A stretch of 64,000 nucleotides of DNA, from positions 1 through 64,000 of the forward strand of contig JALHRD010000012.1 in assembly GCA_022841625.1 (NCBI GenBank). Reading direction: 5' to 3'. Source of the DNA: Xanthobacteraceae bacterium. Lineage in GTDB: Bacteria > Pseudomonadota > Alphaproteobacteria > Rhizobiales > Xanthobacteraceae. Of the stretch, positions 36,225 to 48,092 are shown one piece after another (the stretch's first letter is position 1; the number at the start of each line of letters is the position of its first letter). The notes below the pieces were generated by a model. The model was not told the origin of the DNA and searched no databases. It was given only the letters and a program-made list of their open reading frames with translations. The translations under genes and the position numbers were made by a program.

Positions 36225-36346
36225 ACAAGGCGCCGCGGCGGCGGTGTTTAACCTGCAATTTCAGGGGGTCGGACGAGGGTTTCGCATGATCCTCATTCGG
36301 GTGCCGACAGGGCCCAGCCGATCCGCCAGTAGCCAGAGGAAGAGCA

Positions 36347-38275
<1,929 letters not shown>

Positions 38276-38430
38276 CAGATTGCGCCATGCAATCTTTGGC
38301 TGGCATTATCCTCGATCAAGACATCACTCACCGGGGCGCATCCCGGGTGGGTGCGTTTGTTGAGCACACCGCGTTGGCATAGATGATTGACGGCGGCGAA
38401 GCCGCGACGGCAACGAACTGGGATGCGGGG

Positions 38431-39552
38431 ATGTCGAAGCGGTGCTACTATGAAGTGTTGGAGGTCGAGCGCACCGCCAAGGACGCCGATCTCAAAACTG
38501 CGTTCCGCAAGCTGGCCATGAAATGGCACCCGGACCGCAACCCCGGCGATAATGACAGCGAACACCGTTTCAAAGAGATCAACGAGGCCTACGAAGTTCT
38601 CAAGGATCCCGACAGGCGCGCGGCTTACGATCGCTTCGGCCATGCGGCATTTGAGCAGGGCGCGGGCGGCGGCGGCGGTTTCAACCCGGATTTTGGTTCG
38701 GCTTTTTCCGATCTTTTTGAAGGCATCTTCGGCATGGGTGGCGGCCGGGGCCGCCGCGATGGCCGCGAGCGTGGCGCCGATCTTCGTTACAACATGGAGA
38801 TCAGCCTTGAAGAGGCCTATGCCGGCAAGACCGCGCAAGTGCGGCTGCCGACATCGGTGGCCTGTGAGGCATGCACGGGCACCGGCGCCAAGGCCGGTTC
38901 GCGACCGAAGGCCTGTCCGCATTGCAACGGCGCGGGCCGCATCCGGCACGCGCAGGGATTTTTCACATTGGAGCGCACCTGTACCGGTTGTCAGGGTCGC
39001 GGTCAGGTGATCGACGATCCTTGCAAGACCTGCAGCGGCTCGGGGCGGGTCACGCGCGAGCGCACGCTGTCAGTGAATATTCCAGCCGGCGTCGAGGATG
39101 GCACGCGGATCAGGCTCGCTGGCGAAGGCGAAGCCGGCATGCGCGGCGGTCCGGCTGGCGATCTCTATATTTTCCTGTCGATTGGCGCGCATGCCTTCTT
39201 TCAGCGCGACGGCGCCGACCTGCATTGCCGGGTGCCGATCTCGATGGTGCAGGCGGCGCTTGGTGGCGATTTCGAGGCGCCCACCATCGACGGCGGCAAG
39301 ACCCGTGTGAAAGTGCCGGAAGGCACGCAATCCGGCCGCCGGTTCCGGTTGCAGGGCAAAGGCATGCCGGTGCTGCGCGCGCGGCAGGTCGGCGACATGT
39401 ATGTGCAGATTGTGGTTGAGACGCCGCAAAAGCTCACCAAGAAGCAGCGCGAATTGTTGGCCGAATTCGAGCGGCTGTCGTCGCGCGAAACCCATCCGGA
39501 ATCGACGGGATTTTTCGGCAAGGTCAAGGATCTGCTGAGCGGCGCAGGCTAA
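38431..39552 (+). CDS. dnaJ: Chaperone protein DnaJ (Hsp40)
   Basis: Co-chaperone of DnaK, 373 residues. The J domain ([35 protein letters not shown]) has the HPD triplet. A Gly/Phe-rich linker with [14 protein letters not shown] follows, then the zinc finger with four CxxCxGxG-like repeats ([42 protein letters not shown]) and the C-terminal domains. The open frame reaches back to 38383, but ATG 38431 gives the family start and has GCGGGG upstream. Confidence 0.96.
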   Translation: MSKRCYYEVLEVERTAKDADLKTAFRKLAMKWHPDRNPGDNDSEHRFKEINEAYEVLKDPDRRAAYDRFGHAAFEQGAGGGGGFNPDFGSAFSDLFEGIFGMGGGRGRRDGRERGADLRYNMEISLEEAYAGKTAQVRLPTSVACEACTGTGAKAGSRPKACPHCNGAGRIRHAQGFFTLERTCTGCQGRGQVIDDPCKTCSGSGRVTRERTLSVNIPAGVEDGTRIRLAGEGEAGMRGGPAGDLYIFLSIGAHAFFQRDGADLHCRVPISMVQAALGGDFEAPTIDGGKTRVKVPEGTQSGRRFRLQGKGMPVLRARQVGDMYVQIVVETPQKLTKKQRELLAEFERLSSRETHPESTGFFGKVKDLLSGAG

Positions 39553-39643
39553 CTATGAAGCGAATTGGCGCTTGACCGGAAATCGCATGGGCCTTACCGA
39601 ATAATGGTCGGGTGTGGTCATCGTGTAAGGTGCTTGGACCGCC

Positions 39644-40339
39644 ATGTCGTTGAGCCCTCTAGAACACATCGAGCGCAGGATTGAGCGGCAGCTTCGCTTC
39701 ATCGAGCTCAAACGCGGCGCGATCGGCCGGCGGATTGGGTGGCGGCTGCGCGACTTCGAGCAGAAAAGCTTCAAGCGCGACGAATTCCGCTTTTTCCGCA
39801 GCCTGATCGAAAAGCCATTGACGGTCGGTGCGGTTGCGCCATCCGGCAAGGCGCTCGCGCGCGTCATGGCCAACTATGTCGATCCGCGCGTCCCCGGTCC
39901 GATTGTCGAATTGGGTCCCGGCACCGGACCGGTGACCGAAGCGCTGCTCGCGCGTGGCATCGATCCCGCGCGGCTCACTTTGGTTGAATACGATCCGGAT
40001 TTCTGCGCACTGCTGCGGCAACGTTTTCCGGCGGTCAATATTGTGCGGGGTGACGCTTACAACTTGCCGCAGACGCTCGCGGGCGTATTGCACGAGCCGG
40101 CGGCGGCCTTTGTGTCGGGCTTGCCGCTGTTCAACAAGCCGCTCAAGACGAGGCTCGATCTGCTCGACCAGGCGTTCGACCTGATGAAGCCCGATGCGCC
40201 GTTTGTGCAATTCACCTATCATGCGATTTCGCCAATCCCCCGTTCGCATGGTCGCATCCGCGCCGAGGCTTCGGGCCGGGTGTGGCGTAATTTCCCGCCG
40301 GCGCAGGTGTGGGTGTATCGAAAGGCGGGCGATCGATGA
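39644..40339 (+). CDS. PmtA-like phospholipid N-methyltransferase
   Basis: A class I SAM methyltransferase, 231 residues. FFRSLIEKPLTVGAVAPSGKALARVMANYVDP and VELGPGTGPVTEALL (SAM site) are typical of the rhizobial PmtA / KsgA-like group, with FVSGLPLFNKPL in place of the NPPY motif. PmtA makes phosphatidylcholine from phosphatidylethanolamine. From memory, pmtA lies next to dnaKJ in Bradyrhizobium, which supports the name but is not proof. The amphipathic N-terminal helix would bind membrane. Confidence 0.78.
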   Translation: MSLSPLEHIERRIERQLRFIELKRGAIGRRIGWRLRDFEQKSFKRDEFRFFRSLIEKPLTVGAVAPSGKALARVMANYVDPRVPGPIVELGPGTGPVTEALLARGIDPARLTLVEYDPDFCALLRQRFPAVNIVRGDAYNLPQTLAGVLHEPAAAFVSGLPLFNKPLKTRLDLLDQAFDLMKPDAPFVQFTYHAISPIPRSHGRIRAEASGRVWRNFPPAQVWVYRKAGDR

Positions 40340-40394
40340 TGGACGACGGGAACATGCCGCCTGCGGTCGTCCGGTCACCATTGTCTGAGCGCTG

Positions 40395-40979
40395 ATGTCC
40401 AATCCAAGAATTCTGGTCATTCCGGGGTCGCTGCGCAGCGGCTCTTACAATGTAAAACTTGCGGCGCTCGCGACCAAGGAGCTGGCGCTTGCGGAAGCCG
40501 ACGTCACCCGTATTTCGCTCGCGGACTATCCGTTGCCGCTCTACGACGCGGATATTGTCGCCAAATCGGGACCGCCGGAGAACGCGCTCAAGCTCAAGCG
40601 GCTTTTGGAGGCGCATCGCGGCATCTTCATCGCGAGCCCCGAATATAATGCGTCGATCACGCCGCTGTTGAAGAACACCATCGATTGGATCTCGGTGGTG
40701 CGCGAGCCCGGCGAGGCGCAGCTTGCGATGTTCCAAAACCGCGCATTCGCGCTTGGCGGCGCGTCGCCCGGCCGCTCCGGCGCGTTGAATTCGCTGTTGA
40801 CGCTGCGGCAGGTGCTGGCGATCGGCTGCCGCGCGCTGGTGGTGCCGGAGCAAGTTGTTATCCCCAATGCCACGCAGGCGTTTGACGAACGCGACATGCT
40901 CACCGATGCCCGTGCGGCCGATCTGCTCAGGACCGTGGTGCGGAAGCTGATTGCCTATGCGCGTCTGTGTGGCGCATGA
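40395..40979 (+). CDS. NADPH-dependent FMN reductase family protein
   Basis: A flavodoxin-fold flavoprotein of 194 residues. The FMN phosphate loop IPGSLRSGSYN follows the first strand, and IFIASPEYNASITPLLKNTIDWIS and GGASPGRSGALNSLLTLRQVLA form the second flavin-binding part. Such enzymes reduce quinones, azo dyes or FMN with NAD(P)H; the physiological acceptor is not known. It lies between the PmtA-like gene and pyrF, a conserved rhizobial order. Confidence 0.88.
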   Translation: MSNPRILVIPGSLRSGSYNVKLAALATKELALAEADVTRISLADYPLPLYDADIVAKSGPPENALKLKRLLEAHRGIFIASPEYNASITPLLKNTIDWISVVREPGEAQLAMFQNRAFALGGASPGRSGALNSLLTLRQVLAIGCRALVVPEQVVIPNATQAFDERDMLTDARAADLLRTVVRKLIAYARLCGA

Positions 40980-40997
40980 CGGAGTGGTGAGGAGACG

Positions 40998-41693
40998 ATG
41001 CCGGATCCGCGCGCGCGTTTGATCGTTGCCCTGGACTTGCCCTCGGTCGCCGAGGCGGAGGCGATGGTGTCGCGGCTTGGCGACGCGGTGGCGTTCTACA
41101 AGATTGGCTATCAACTGGGCTTCGCCGGCGGGCTGGCGTTTGCCGAAACTTTGATCGGCCGCGGCAAGCAGGTCTTCATCGACATGAAGCTGCACGACAT
41201 CGGCAACACGGTGGCGCAGGGCGTGAAAAGCATCGCACGTCTGGGCGCGACCTTCCTCACCGTGCATGCCTATCCGCAGACCATGCATGCAGCGGTCGAT
41301 GCGCGGGCGGGCTCGAAACTGCAAATTCTGGCGGTCACCGTGCTCACCTCCTATGACGATGCCGATCTCGCGGCAGCGGGCTATGATTTCACCGTGCCGG
41401 AACTGGTGGCCGAGCGCGCGGCACAGGCGCGCGACATCGGCATCGACGGTCTGGTCTGCTCGGCCGAGGAGGCGGAAAGCGTGCGCGCCGTGGTCGGCGG
41501 CGGCATGGTGCTGGTAACGCCGGGCATCCGGCCGGCGGTCGCCGAGGCCGACGACCAGAAGCGCATCATGACGCCGTCGGACGCGATTGCGGCGGGCGCC
41601 GATTATCTGGTGGTCGGTCGGCCGGTGATCGCGGCGGCGGACCCGAAGGCGGCGGCCGAGGCGATCGTTAAGGAGATTGCGGCGGCGCGGTAA
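40998..41693 (+). CDS. pyrF: Orotidine 5'-phosphate decarboxylase
   Basis: Decarboxylates OMP to UMP in the last step of pyrimidine synthesis. The product has 231 residues. It shows [23 protein letters not shown], the catalytic [17 protein letters not shown] (Asp-Lys-x-x-Asp), [26 protein letters not shown] and [39 protein letters not shown]. Ribosome-binding GGTGAGGAG precedes ATG 40998. Probably in an operon with the reductase 18 bases upstream. Confidence 0.97.
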   Translation: MPDPRARLIVALDLPSVAEAEAMVSRLGDAVAFYKIGYQLGFAGGLAFAETLIGRGKQVFIDMKLHDIGNTVAQGVKSIARLGATFLTVHAYPQTMHAAVDARAGSKLQILAVTVLTSYDDADLAAAGYDFTVPELVAERAAQARDIGIDGLVCSAEEAESVRAVVGGGMVLVTPGIRPAVAEADDQKRIMTPSDAIAAGADYLVVGRPVIAAADPKAAAEAIVKEIAAAR

Positions 41694-41817
41694 GCGCGGT
41701 TAAGCAGTTCTGCGGCCGGCGTGGCTGTATTCGTGGGTGACCATCGCTCACTGACATCCAAGACACAGCGGCGAGCCGCGTCATTGTTCCGCCTTCCTGC
41801 GCAAAGAGCCTTCCAGT

Positions 41818-42723
41818 ATGGCAGTCTGGAACATTGGGCGCTGGGTGCGATGCGTCGTCGGGGTGGTGGCGCTCGGCCTATTGGCGCTGTTCGGCGCGGT
41901 CATCGGCGCAGGCTTCTATTTGTCGTCACCGGCGCCGGAGCACATCGGCGTCGCGCCGGCCGAATTGCAAGCGGAAGACGTCGTCATCACTTCTGGCTCT
42001 GGAGCGCGGTTGCACGGTTGGTTCATCGAAGCGCCGGCAGGCGGTGGAGCGGTTATCCTGATGCATGGGGTGCGCGGCAATCGCCTTGCGATGCTGCGGC
42101 GGGCGACGCTGTTCAAGTCGGTCGGGTTCTCCATATTGCTGTTCGATTTCCAAGCGCATGGCGAAAGCGCGGGCGAGCGGATTACGTTTGGCCGACTCGA
42201 AGCTCTTGATGCCGCTGCGGCCGTCACTTTCGTGCGGCGGCGGCTGCCCCATGAGCGGATCGGCGTGGTCGGATCGTCGCTGGGCGGTGCGGCGGCGTTG
42301 CTTGGTCCTACGCCTTTGGCGGTCGACGCGCTGGTGCTGGAAAGCGTCTATTCCGACATTGGAACGGCGATAGCCAATCGCGTGCGCATGGTCCTTGGCC
42401 CTGTCATCGGCATGTTTGCGATGCGTCCAACGGCTTGGCTGTTCGAACTTATCCTGCCTCCTTTCCTGGGTATGCGTCCGGCGGACCTCCGCCCAATCGA
42501 CCACATGGCGCGTATCGCCGCTCCCGTGATGATCGCGTCGGGTACGCGCGACACCCGCACAACGATGGCTGAAACCAGGAGAATGTTCGACCGGGCTCCG
42601 GAGCCGAAAACACTTTGGGCGGTCGAGGGCGCTGACCATGTCGATCTGGAGGGCTATGATCCCGAAGCGTACCGGGCCCGCGTCGTTGAGTTTCTCGCCG
42701 CATGGCTACGAAGCACCAAATAG
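41818..42723 (+). CDS. Membrane-anchored alpha/beta hydrolase
   Basis: An alpha/beta hydrolase of 301 residues with an N-terminal membrane anchor (about residues 10-35). The nucleophile elbow is VVGSSLGGAAALLG (GxSxG). The oxyanion region is VILMHGVRGNRLAMLRRA, and the terminal histidine is in VEGADHVDLEGYD. The substrate is unknown; the topology places the catalytic domain outside the cytoplasm if the anchor is type II. No partner gene is obvious. Confidence 0.85.
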   Translation: MAVWNIGRWVRCVVGVVALGLLALFGAVIGAGFYLSSPAPEHIGVAPAELQAEDVVITSGSGARLHGWFIEAPAGGGAVILMHGVRGNRLAMLRRATLFKSVGFSILLFDFQAHGESAGERITFGRLEALDAAAAVTFVRRRLPHERIGVVGSSLGGAAALLGPTPLAVDALVLESVYSDIGTAIANRVRMVLGPVIGMFAMRPTAWLFELILPPFLGMRPADLRPIDHMARIAAPVMIASGTRDTRTTMAETRRMFDRAPEPKTLWAVEGADHVDLEGYDPEAYRARVVEFLAAWLRSTK

Positions 42724-42914
42724 CGGCAGGCTTTCCTTGCGAAGCTCACCCCGCAATACGCGCAAGCGCATTCCGGAGATTGATCCTTGGCCGACGTCAT
42801 TGTCGCCGAGATCGCGGCGGTTGCGCCCTGAGGAGCGGCTGTCTTATCGCCGCCCCACTCGCCTTGATATTGTGGCCCTCATCCGTCGTGATCATTGGGA
42901 CGGGTGGGTGGGCC

Positions 42915-43673
42915 ATGAAATACTTGTTTTGTCTGTTGATTTTCGTCTTTGCAGGGCTCGTGGCCGCAAGCCCGGGCCATGCTCAAAGGCCACATATTCA
43001 GGTGCTCAAGCACGCCGAGGATGAGTATACGATCGTCGTGGCGGGCGTCACGAGTGACAGCATCGAGAAGGCCCGACAAGAATTGATACCGGAGGCGAAA
43101 CGCGTCTGTGGTGCCCGGGCCGTTCATTTCGGCAACTATCAGTTTGACGGACCGCCGAAGGGACAGGCAGGCGCGATCCTACTGATGCAGAACGTCTTCT
43201 GCGTTGACACCACCCGTGCGCCCGCGACGGTCGTGAAGGATCCGATATGGCGCCCGACCGAACGGCAACAGGCGATTATCCTGGAGCTCACACGGCGCTA
43301 TTTCCGCATGAAGGATTCGCGGGACTACGAACAGATACGCCAGATGCTCGCCAACGAACTCCCGTATGCGGACTGGCTCGCGGCGGCGGAGAAATTCAAC
43401 AAGCAGTCAGGGCAGGTCCGCTATCGTGCGTTTGCGAGAGTCACGTGGTACGTCAGCCCGGTGAATGCGTTCGCGCCCGGGCTCTATGCCGCGGTCGACT
43501 TCACCGGCCAGTTCGCCAACATCGATATCTACTGCGGTTTCGTGATTTGGTACCGCGGACAAGACGGTGTGACCCGGCTGCTGCGGGAGGAGCAGAACTA
43601 TATCTCCCGAGAGGGGCAGCAGGCGATGACGGCGGACGACCTGGCGGCGATGCGCAAGGAGCTGCGCTGTTAG
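42915..43673 (+). CDS. Secreted DUF4019 domain protein
   Basis: A 252-residue secreted protein. A signal peptide (KYLFCLLIFVFAGLVAASPGHAQ) is followed by an N-terminal unit rich in charged residues with two cysteines (RVCGARA, NVFCVDT), and a C-terminal unit, ANELPYADWLAAAEKFNKQSGQVRYRAFARVTWYVSP, then PGLYAAVDFTGQFANIDIYCGFVIWYR and EEQNYISREGQQ, which fits DUF4019. Function unknown. The frame is open further upstream, but ATG 42915 begins the signal peptide. Confidence 0.78.
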   Translation: MKYLFCLLIFVFAGLVAASPGHAQRPHIQVLKHAEDEYTIVVAGVTSDSIEKARQELIPEAKRVCGARAVHFGNYQFDGPPKGQAGAILLMQNVFCVDTTRAPATVVKDPIWRPTERQQAIILELTRRYFRMKDSRDYEQIRQMLANELPYADWLAAAEKFNKQSGQVRYRAFARVTWYVSPVNAFAPGLYAAVDFTGQFANIDIYCGFVIWYRGQDGVTRLLREEQNYISREGQQAMTADDLAAMRKELRC

Positions 43674-43935
43674 CCGCACGCCTTTCGCCCGTCGCTCGTT
43701 GAAGCATAGGGGGTGAAGAGAGGTCTCGCCGCTTCCCTCCCCCAGAGCGCCTTCGCGCGACAGTGGGGAGGGGGTACTTTTTTATGAAAGCTGCGCAAGC
43801 GCACGACGATGCCCCTCCGCCCCCTCCCCACCACGCGCTCACGCGCGCGGGAGGAGGGGAGCGCAGAGGCCGTGCGCGCTTCCAATGGCACGCGAGCGCC
43901 GCTATACCCGCAGGCACATCCCAGGAGATCGATCC
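43674..43935. repeat. Intergenic G/C hairpins before dapB
   Basis: This gap contains repeated CCCTCCCC / GGGGAGGG blocks able to form hairpins, for example near 43736-43774. Similar sequences occur at 46556-46592 and near 54528-54555. No gene was found. The dapB ribosome-binding site AGGAG is at 43923-43927. Confidence 0.55.
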
Positions 43936-44751
43936 ATGGCCGACATGCGGCTGATTGTGGCTGGCGCCGGCGGGCGCATGGGACGCACCTTGATTCAGGC
44001 GATCACCGCCGCCGACGGCGTCGTGGTCGCGGGCGCGGTCGATGCGCCGGGCTCGGCGGCGATCAGGCGTGATGCGGGCGAACTGGCCGGTCTCGGCGCG
44101 ACCGGCATCACAGTGACGGCGGATGTCGCGCCGCTGCTCGCGGCCGCCGACGGGCTGGTCGATTTTACAATTCCGGCCGCCAGCATGATCTATGCCGAGC
44201 TCGCCGCCAAGGCCGGCAAGATTCATATCCTCGGCACAACGGGATTTTCCGGCGAGAACGAAAAGCTGATCGCGGAAGCCGCCAAGCGTGCGATCATCGT
44301 GAAGTCCGGCAATATGAGCCTCGGCGTCAATCTCCTGGCGGCGCTCACCAAACGGGTGGCGGCGACGCTCGGCGAGGATTTCGATATCGAAATTTTCGAA
44401 ATGCACCACAACAAGAAGATCGACGCGCCCTCGGGTACCGCGCTGATGTTCGGCCGCGCGGCGGCGGAAGGCCGCAAGATCGATCTGGCAACGCGCTCGG
44501 CGCGCGGCCGCGATGGCGAGACCGGCGCGCGCCGCAAGGGCGACATCGGCTTTGCTTCGCTGCGCGGCGGCACCGTGGTCGGCGATCATCGGGTGATTTT
44601 CGCAGGCCCCGCCGAACGGATCGAGCTCGTGCATAAGGCCGAGGATCGCATGATCTTCGCGCGCGGTGCGGTGCACGCGGCGCTATGGGCGCGCGGAAAA
44701 AAGCCCGGGGTCTATTCGATGGCGGATGTGCTGGGGCTTAGCGCGTTCTAA
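43936..44751 (+). CDS. dapB: 4-hydroxy-tetrahydrodipicolinate reductase
   Basis: Reduces HTPA with NAD(P)H in the diaminopimelate/lysine pathway. The product is 271 residues. The Rossmann motif is [15 protein letters not shown], and the catalytic region is [22 protein letters not shown] (HHxxKxDAPSGTA). NMSLGVNLL and [16 protein letters not shown] are also typical. ATG 43936 has AGGAG upstream and is used instead of an in-frame start at 43885 within the repeat-rich gap. Confidence 0.97.
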   Translation: MADMRLIVAGAGGRMGRTLIQAITAADGVVVAGAVDAPGSAAIRRDAGELAGLGATGITVTADVAPLLAAADGLVDFTIPAASMIYAELAAKAGKIHILGTTGFSGENEKLIAEAAKRAIIVKSGNMSLGVNLLAALTKRVAATLGEDFDIEIFEMHHNKKIDAPSGTALMFGRAAAEGRKIDLATRSARGRDGETGARRKGDIGFASLRGGTVVGDHRVIFAGPAERIELVHKAEDRMIFARGAVHAALWARGKKPGVYSMADVLGLSAF

Positions 44752-44765
44752 TCGCGGAAAATCTG

Positions 44766-44874
44766 ACGCAAGGGTGGGCAAAGGCGCAGTCCTTGCGTAA
44801 ATTGTTCCAATCGGACAACGCAGCGCGGTGCCCACCATCGCGAGCACGAATGTTGTGATGTCCTTGGTGGGCAC
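44766..44874. repeat. Two hairpins between dapB and gpmI
   Basis: Perfect inverted repeats ACGCAAGG / CCTTGCGT (44766-44773 and 44791-44798) and GTGCCCACCA / TGGTGGGCAC (44828-44837 and 44865-44874) sit between the convergent genes. They match the style of rhizobial intergenic repeats carrying GGTGGGCA and may end transcription from both sides. Confidence 0.65.
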
Positions 44875-44926
44875 GGCGCTGGTGCGCTTGGATAGCGCTC
44901 GCATGTGGACCACGCCTATGCCCACC

Positions 44927-46492
44927 CTACAAGTCTGATCGCGGTGGCTGCGACTGCGCCTCATTGCCGCGCAATAGCGACACGCCGTTCATTTCCTTGG
45001 GCTTAGGCAAATCCATCAGCTCCAGCAGCGTTGGTGCGATGTCGGCGAGCCGGCCTTCGGTGGTGAGTGCGCGATTGCGCGCACCCAACAGAAACAGCGG
45101 TACCGGATTGGTGGTGTGGGCGGTGTGCGGTCCGCCGGTGTCGGGATCGCGCATCATTTCGCAATTGCCGTGGTCGGCGGTAACGATCAGCGCGCCGCCC
45201 GCGCGCTCAATGGCGGCGGCGATCCGCCCGAGTGCGGTATCGACCGTCTCCACCGCCTTGATCGCCGCCGGCAGGCTGCCGGTGTGGCCGACCATGTCGG
45301 GATTGGCGTAGTTGAGCACGATCAAGTCGTATTTGCCGGAATCGATCGCGGCGACCAGTTTGTCGGTCAGCTCCGGCGCCGACATTTCCGGCTGCAGGTC
45401 GTAGGTCGCGACCTTGGGCGAGGGCACCATGATGCGATCTTCGCCGGGGAACGGCTGCTCGCGGCCGCCGTTCAGAAAATAAGTGACGTGCGGATATTTC
45501 TCGGTCTCGGCCGCGCGTAATTGGGTGCGGCCGGCTTCGGCGACGACCTCGCCCAGAATGTTGGTCAAGGACTGCGGCGGGAAGATCGCCTGCATCAAGG
45601 GCTCGAGTTCATCGCTATATTGCGTCATGCCGACCGCGCAAGCGATTTTGATCGCGCGCATGCGTGGAAAGCCTGAGAAGTTCGCATCGAGAATCGCGGC
45701 GAGAATTTCGCGCACGCGGTCGGCGCGGAAGTTAAAGCATAACACGCCGTCGCCATCACGCATGCCGCGATAGTCGCCGACGACCGCCGGAATGATGAAT
45801 TCGTCAAATTTCTTTTCCAGATAGGCGGCGGCGACGACGGCGCCGGCATTGGGAAACCGCGGTCCTTCGGCATCGACCATCGTGACATAGGCTTGGGACA
45901 CCCGTTCCCAGCGCTTGTCGCGATCCATCGCATAATAGCGACCGCAGACCGTGGCGATCGGAACCGATGGCGGCAGCGCCGCGGCGAGTCGCGCGATGTC
46001 GTCGCCGGCGGATTGCGGCGGGGTATCGCGACCGTCGGTCCAGGCATGCATCGCCGTCGGCACGCCGGCCTGATCGAGGATCCTGGCAAGGCCGACTGCG
46101 TGATCCTGATGCGAATGCACGCCGCCGGGTGACACCAATCCCATCAAATGGCAGGTGCCGCCGTTCGCCTTGAGGCGCGCGATCAGATTTTGCAATGCAT
46201 CCTGCTTCGCAATCGCTCCGGTTGCGATTGCGTCGGCAATGCGCGGCAGGTCCTGCATCACCACGCGCCCGGCGCCGATATTGAGATGGCCGACTTCGGA
46301 ATTGCCCATCTGCCCGCCGGGCAGCCCGACATCGGCGCCCGATGTGTGCAGCAGGGCGTTCGGGCACGCCGCCCACAGCCGGTCGAAATTCGGCGTGCGC
46401 GCCTGCTTGATGGCGTTGTCGGCGGCGTCTTCACGCCAGCCCCAGCCATCCAGAATAGCCAGCATCACCGGACGCCGCCGTTGCATGCTCAA
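44927..46492 (-). CDS. gpmI: 2,3-bisphosphoglycerate-independent phosphoglycerate mutase
   Basis: Interconverts 3- and 2-phosphoglycerate in glycolysis, using two metal ions and a phosphoserine. The product has 521 residues. RPVMLAILDGWGWRED and the nucleophile serine motif QMGNSEVGHLNIGAGR are present, with HSHQDHAVGL, WTDGRDTPPQSA, LNYANPDMVGHTGS and IVTADHGNCEMM carrying metal ligands. The C terminus is slightly extended (SQPPRSDL). Start ATG 46492. Confidence 0.97.
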   Translation of the reverse strand: MSMQRRRPVMLAILDGWGWREDAADNAIKQARTPNFDRLWAACPNALLHTSGADVGLPGGQMGNSEVGHLNIGAGRVVMQDLPRIADAIATGAIAKQDALQNLIARLKANGGTCHLMGLVSPGGVHSHQDHAVGLARILDQAGVPTAMHAWTDGRDTPPQSAGDDIARLAAALPPSVPIATVCGRYYAMDRDKRWERVSQAYVTMVDAEGPRFPNAGAVVAAAYLEKKFDEFIIPAVVGDYRGMRDGDGVLCFNFRADRVREILAAILDANFSGFPRMRAIKIACAVGMTQYSDELEPLMQAIFPPQSLTNILGEVVAEAGRTQLRAAETEKYPHVTYFLNGGREQPFPGEDRIMVPSPKVATYDLQPEMSAPELTDKLVAAIDSGKYDLIVLNYANPDMVGHTGSLPAAIKAVETVDTALGRIAAAIERAGGALIVTADHGNCEMMRDPDTGGPHTAHTTNPVPLFLLGARNRALTTEGRLADIAPTLLELMDLPKPKEMNGVSLLRGNEAQSQPPRSDL

Positions 46493-46555
46493 GGGTTCCT
46501 TGCGATCGATGCGCGCCGGTTTTGCGCGATTGCGGCGGTATCGTCAATTGGGCAC

Positions 46556-46592
46556 CCCCTCTCCCCATCGCTCTTCGCGATGGGGAGAGGGG
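46556..46592. repeat. Strong GC hairpin between ada-like gene and gpmI
   Basis: CCCC-T-CTCCCCATCGC (46556-46571), loop TCTTC, GCGATGGGGAG-A-GGGG (46577-46592): a perfect 16-bp stem. It follows the 3' end of the minus-strand ada-like gene. No T run follows, so intrinsic termination is uncertain; it belongs with the other CCCTCCCC hairpins. Confidence 0.7.
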
Positions 46593-46609
46593 ACTCGCCG
46601 ACGTTTATG

Positions 46610-47500
46610 TCAGCCGACCGCGGTCTGTCCGGCTTCCCAGCCTAGCATCGCGCATTTGCGGGTCAGGCCCCAGTGATAGCCGGTGAGCTGGCCGCTCTTG
46701 CCGATCACGCGATGGCACGGCACCACGAAAGCCACCGGGTTTTTTCCGACCGCGGCGCCGACGGCACGCGCGGCCTTTTCGGTGCAGACTTGGCGGGCAA
46801 TGTCGGTATAGGTCGCGGCGCGGCCCATCGGGATTTTCAAGAGCGCATCCCAGACCCGGATTTCCCAATCGGTGCCGATCAGCACCACGCGTAGCGGCTG
46901 ATCGGCGCGCCACAAGGCGGAATCAAAAATGCGGCGGGCGAGCGGCGCGGTAGAGTCGGCGTCTTCGACAGTGCGCGCTTTCGGCCAGCGCCGTTGCATG
47001 TCGGCGAGCGCGGCCTGCTCTTCGCCGGGGTCGGCGAATGACAATCCGGCCAGGCCGCGCGGTGCAGCCATCACCAGCGCGATGCCGAACGGGCAGGGGT
47101 GAAATCCGTAGCGCAGCGTGAGCCCGTCACCGCCGGCCTTCCATTCGCCCGGCGACATCGCCTCATGGGTGACGAACAGGTCGTGCAAACGGCCCGGTCC
47201 GGACAAGCCGACCTCATAGGCGGCATCGAGCACGCTGGCGGAGTCTCGCAGCAGCGTTCGTGCGCGATCGAGGGTGATGGCCTGAAGGAACGCCTTTGGC
47301 GTCAGCCCGCACCAGCGGCGGAACAGATGGTGTAGCTCAGTTGTGCTGACGCCGGCGGCATGCGCGATCGCTTCAATCGTGGGCTGCGCGCGCCAATGCT
47401 CCGAGATGAAGCGAACTGCGCGCCGCACGATTTCATAATCGTCGGCTGCCGTTTGCAGCGGCGCGAGATCGGTCAAGGGTGCGAGCATGGCTGGCTCCAA
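46610..47500 (-). CDS. AraC-type/O6-methylguanine-DNA methyltransferase (Ada-like)
   Basis: A bifunctional adaptive-response-like protein of 296 residues. Residues about 20-120 are an AraC-type helix-turn-helix pair (VSTTELHHLFRRWCGLTPKAFLQAITLDRARTLLRDSASVLDAAYEVGLSGPGRLHDLF). The C-terminal part is the DNA repair methyltransferase, with the acceptor cysteine in the PCHRV motif (VPCHRVIGKSGQLTGYHWGLTRK). The N-terminal Ada zinc domain that accepts methylphosphotriester methyl groups is absent. It could repair O6-alkylguanine and regulate its own gene; the second claim is inference. Confidence 0.9.
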   Translation of the reverse strand: MEPAMLAPLTDLAPLQTAADDYEIVRRAVRFISEHWRAQPTIEAIAHAAGVSTTELHHLFRRWCGLTPKAFLQAITLDRARTLLRDSASVLDAAYEVGLSGPGRLHDLFVTHEAMSPGEWKAGGDGLTLRYGFHPCPFGIALVMAAPRGLAGLSFADPGEEQAALADMQRRWPKARTVEDADSTAPLARRIFDSALWRADQPLRVVLIGTDWEIRVWDALLKIPMGRAATYTDIARQVCTEKAARAVGAAVGKNPVAFVVPCHRVIGKSGQLTGYHWGLTRKCAMLGWEAGQTAVG

Positions 47501-47558
47501 TGGTCGGTTCCCGATCTAACTGTGCGGCGGGGCCGTGCCCACCCGATTCCTGCACCGA

Positions 47559-48071
47559 TCAGTCCAGCACCGTACGGGTCGGTCCGCGCTTGGCTTCGGC
47601 GAGCGCGCCCGACAAAGCCAGCGCAAAGCTTTCCTTTTCCTGCGGCGGCAGGAATCCGGCAATGCTCAGCCGTCGTCCCTGCGATTCCAGGAACAGCCGC
47701 TGGAGCCCGAATTCCTCATGCACGTCGCGCTGTAGCCGCACCCAGACCGGATTGAGCGTCCATTCCCGCACCCTGCCGCGATGGCTGACCCGGCGCACCG
47801 TCAGTTCCGAAGGCGTCACGACGATCTCTTCGGAGGCCTTGGCGGCGCGGTAGTTCAGCCGGAACGCCCAATAGACCAAGAGCACGTCGAGCCCGAGAAA
47901 GCCGAGCACAGGCCACGCGCCGAGCAAGAGGAACACCATGCCGGTCACGAAGCTGATGCCGCCGAGCAGCGCCATGACGATCAGGAACCCGGTCGGAGTC
48001 AATGAACGGTGCGGTGTCAGCACCGCCGAAAAGATCGGGGGTTCCCGGTTGGGGTCGTTGTCGGATGTCAT
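47559..48071 (-). CDS. DUF2244 family membrane protein
   Basis: A 170-residue protein with two adjacent hydrophobic segments (TPTGFLIVMALLGGISFVTGMVFLLLGAWPVLGFLGLDVLLVYWAF) and a C-terminal cytoplasmic part including EEIVVTPSELTVRRVSHRGRVREWTLNPVWVRLQ. It fits DUF2244 (integral membrane), function unknown. Start ATG 48071 is divergent to nth, 21 bases apart. The longer open frame reaching 48806 overlaps nth and is not used. Confidence 0.83.
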   Translation of the reverse strand: MTSDNDPNREPPIFSAVLTPHRSLTPTGFLIVMALLGGISFVTGMVFLLLGAWPVLGFLGLDVLLVYWAFRLNYRAAKASEEIVVTPSELTVRRVSHRGRVREWTLNPVWVRLQRDVHEEFGLQRLFLESQGRRLSIAGFLPPQEKESFALALSGALAEAKRGPTRTVLD

Positions 48072-48092
48072 ACACCGCAATATAGGGAAAGC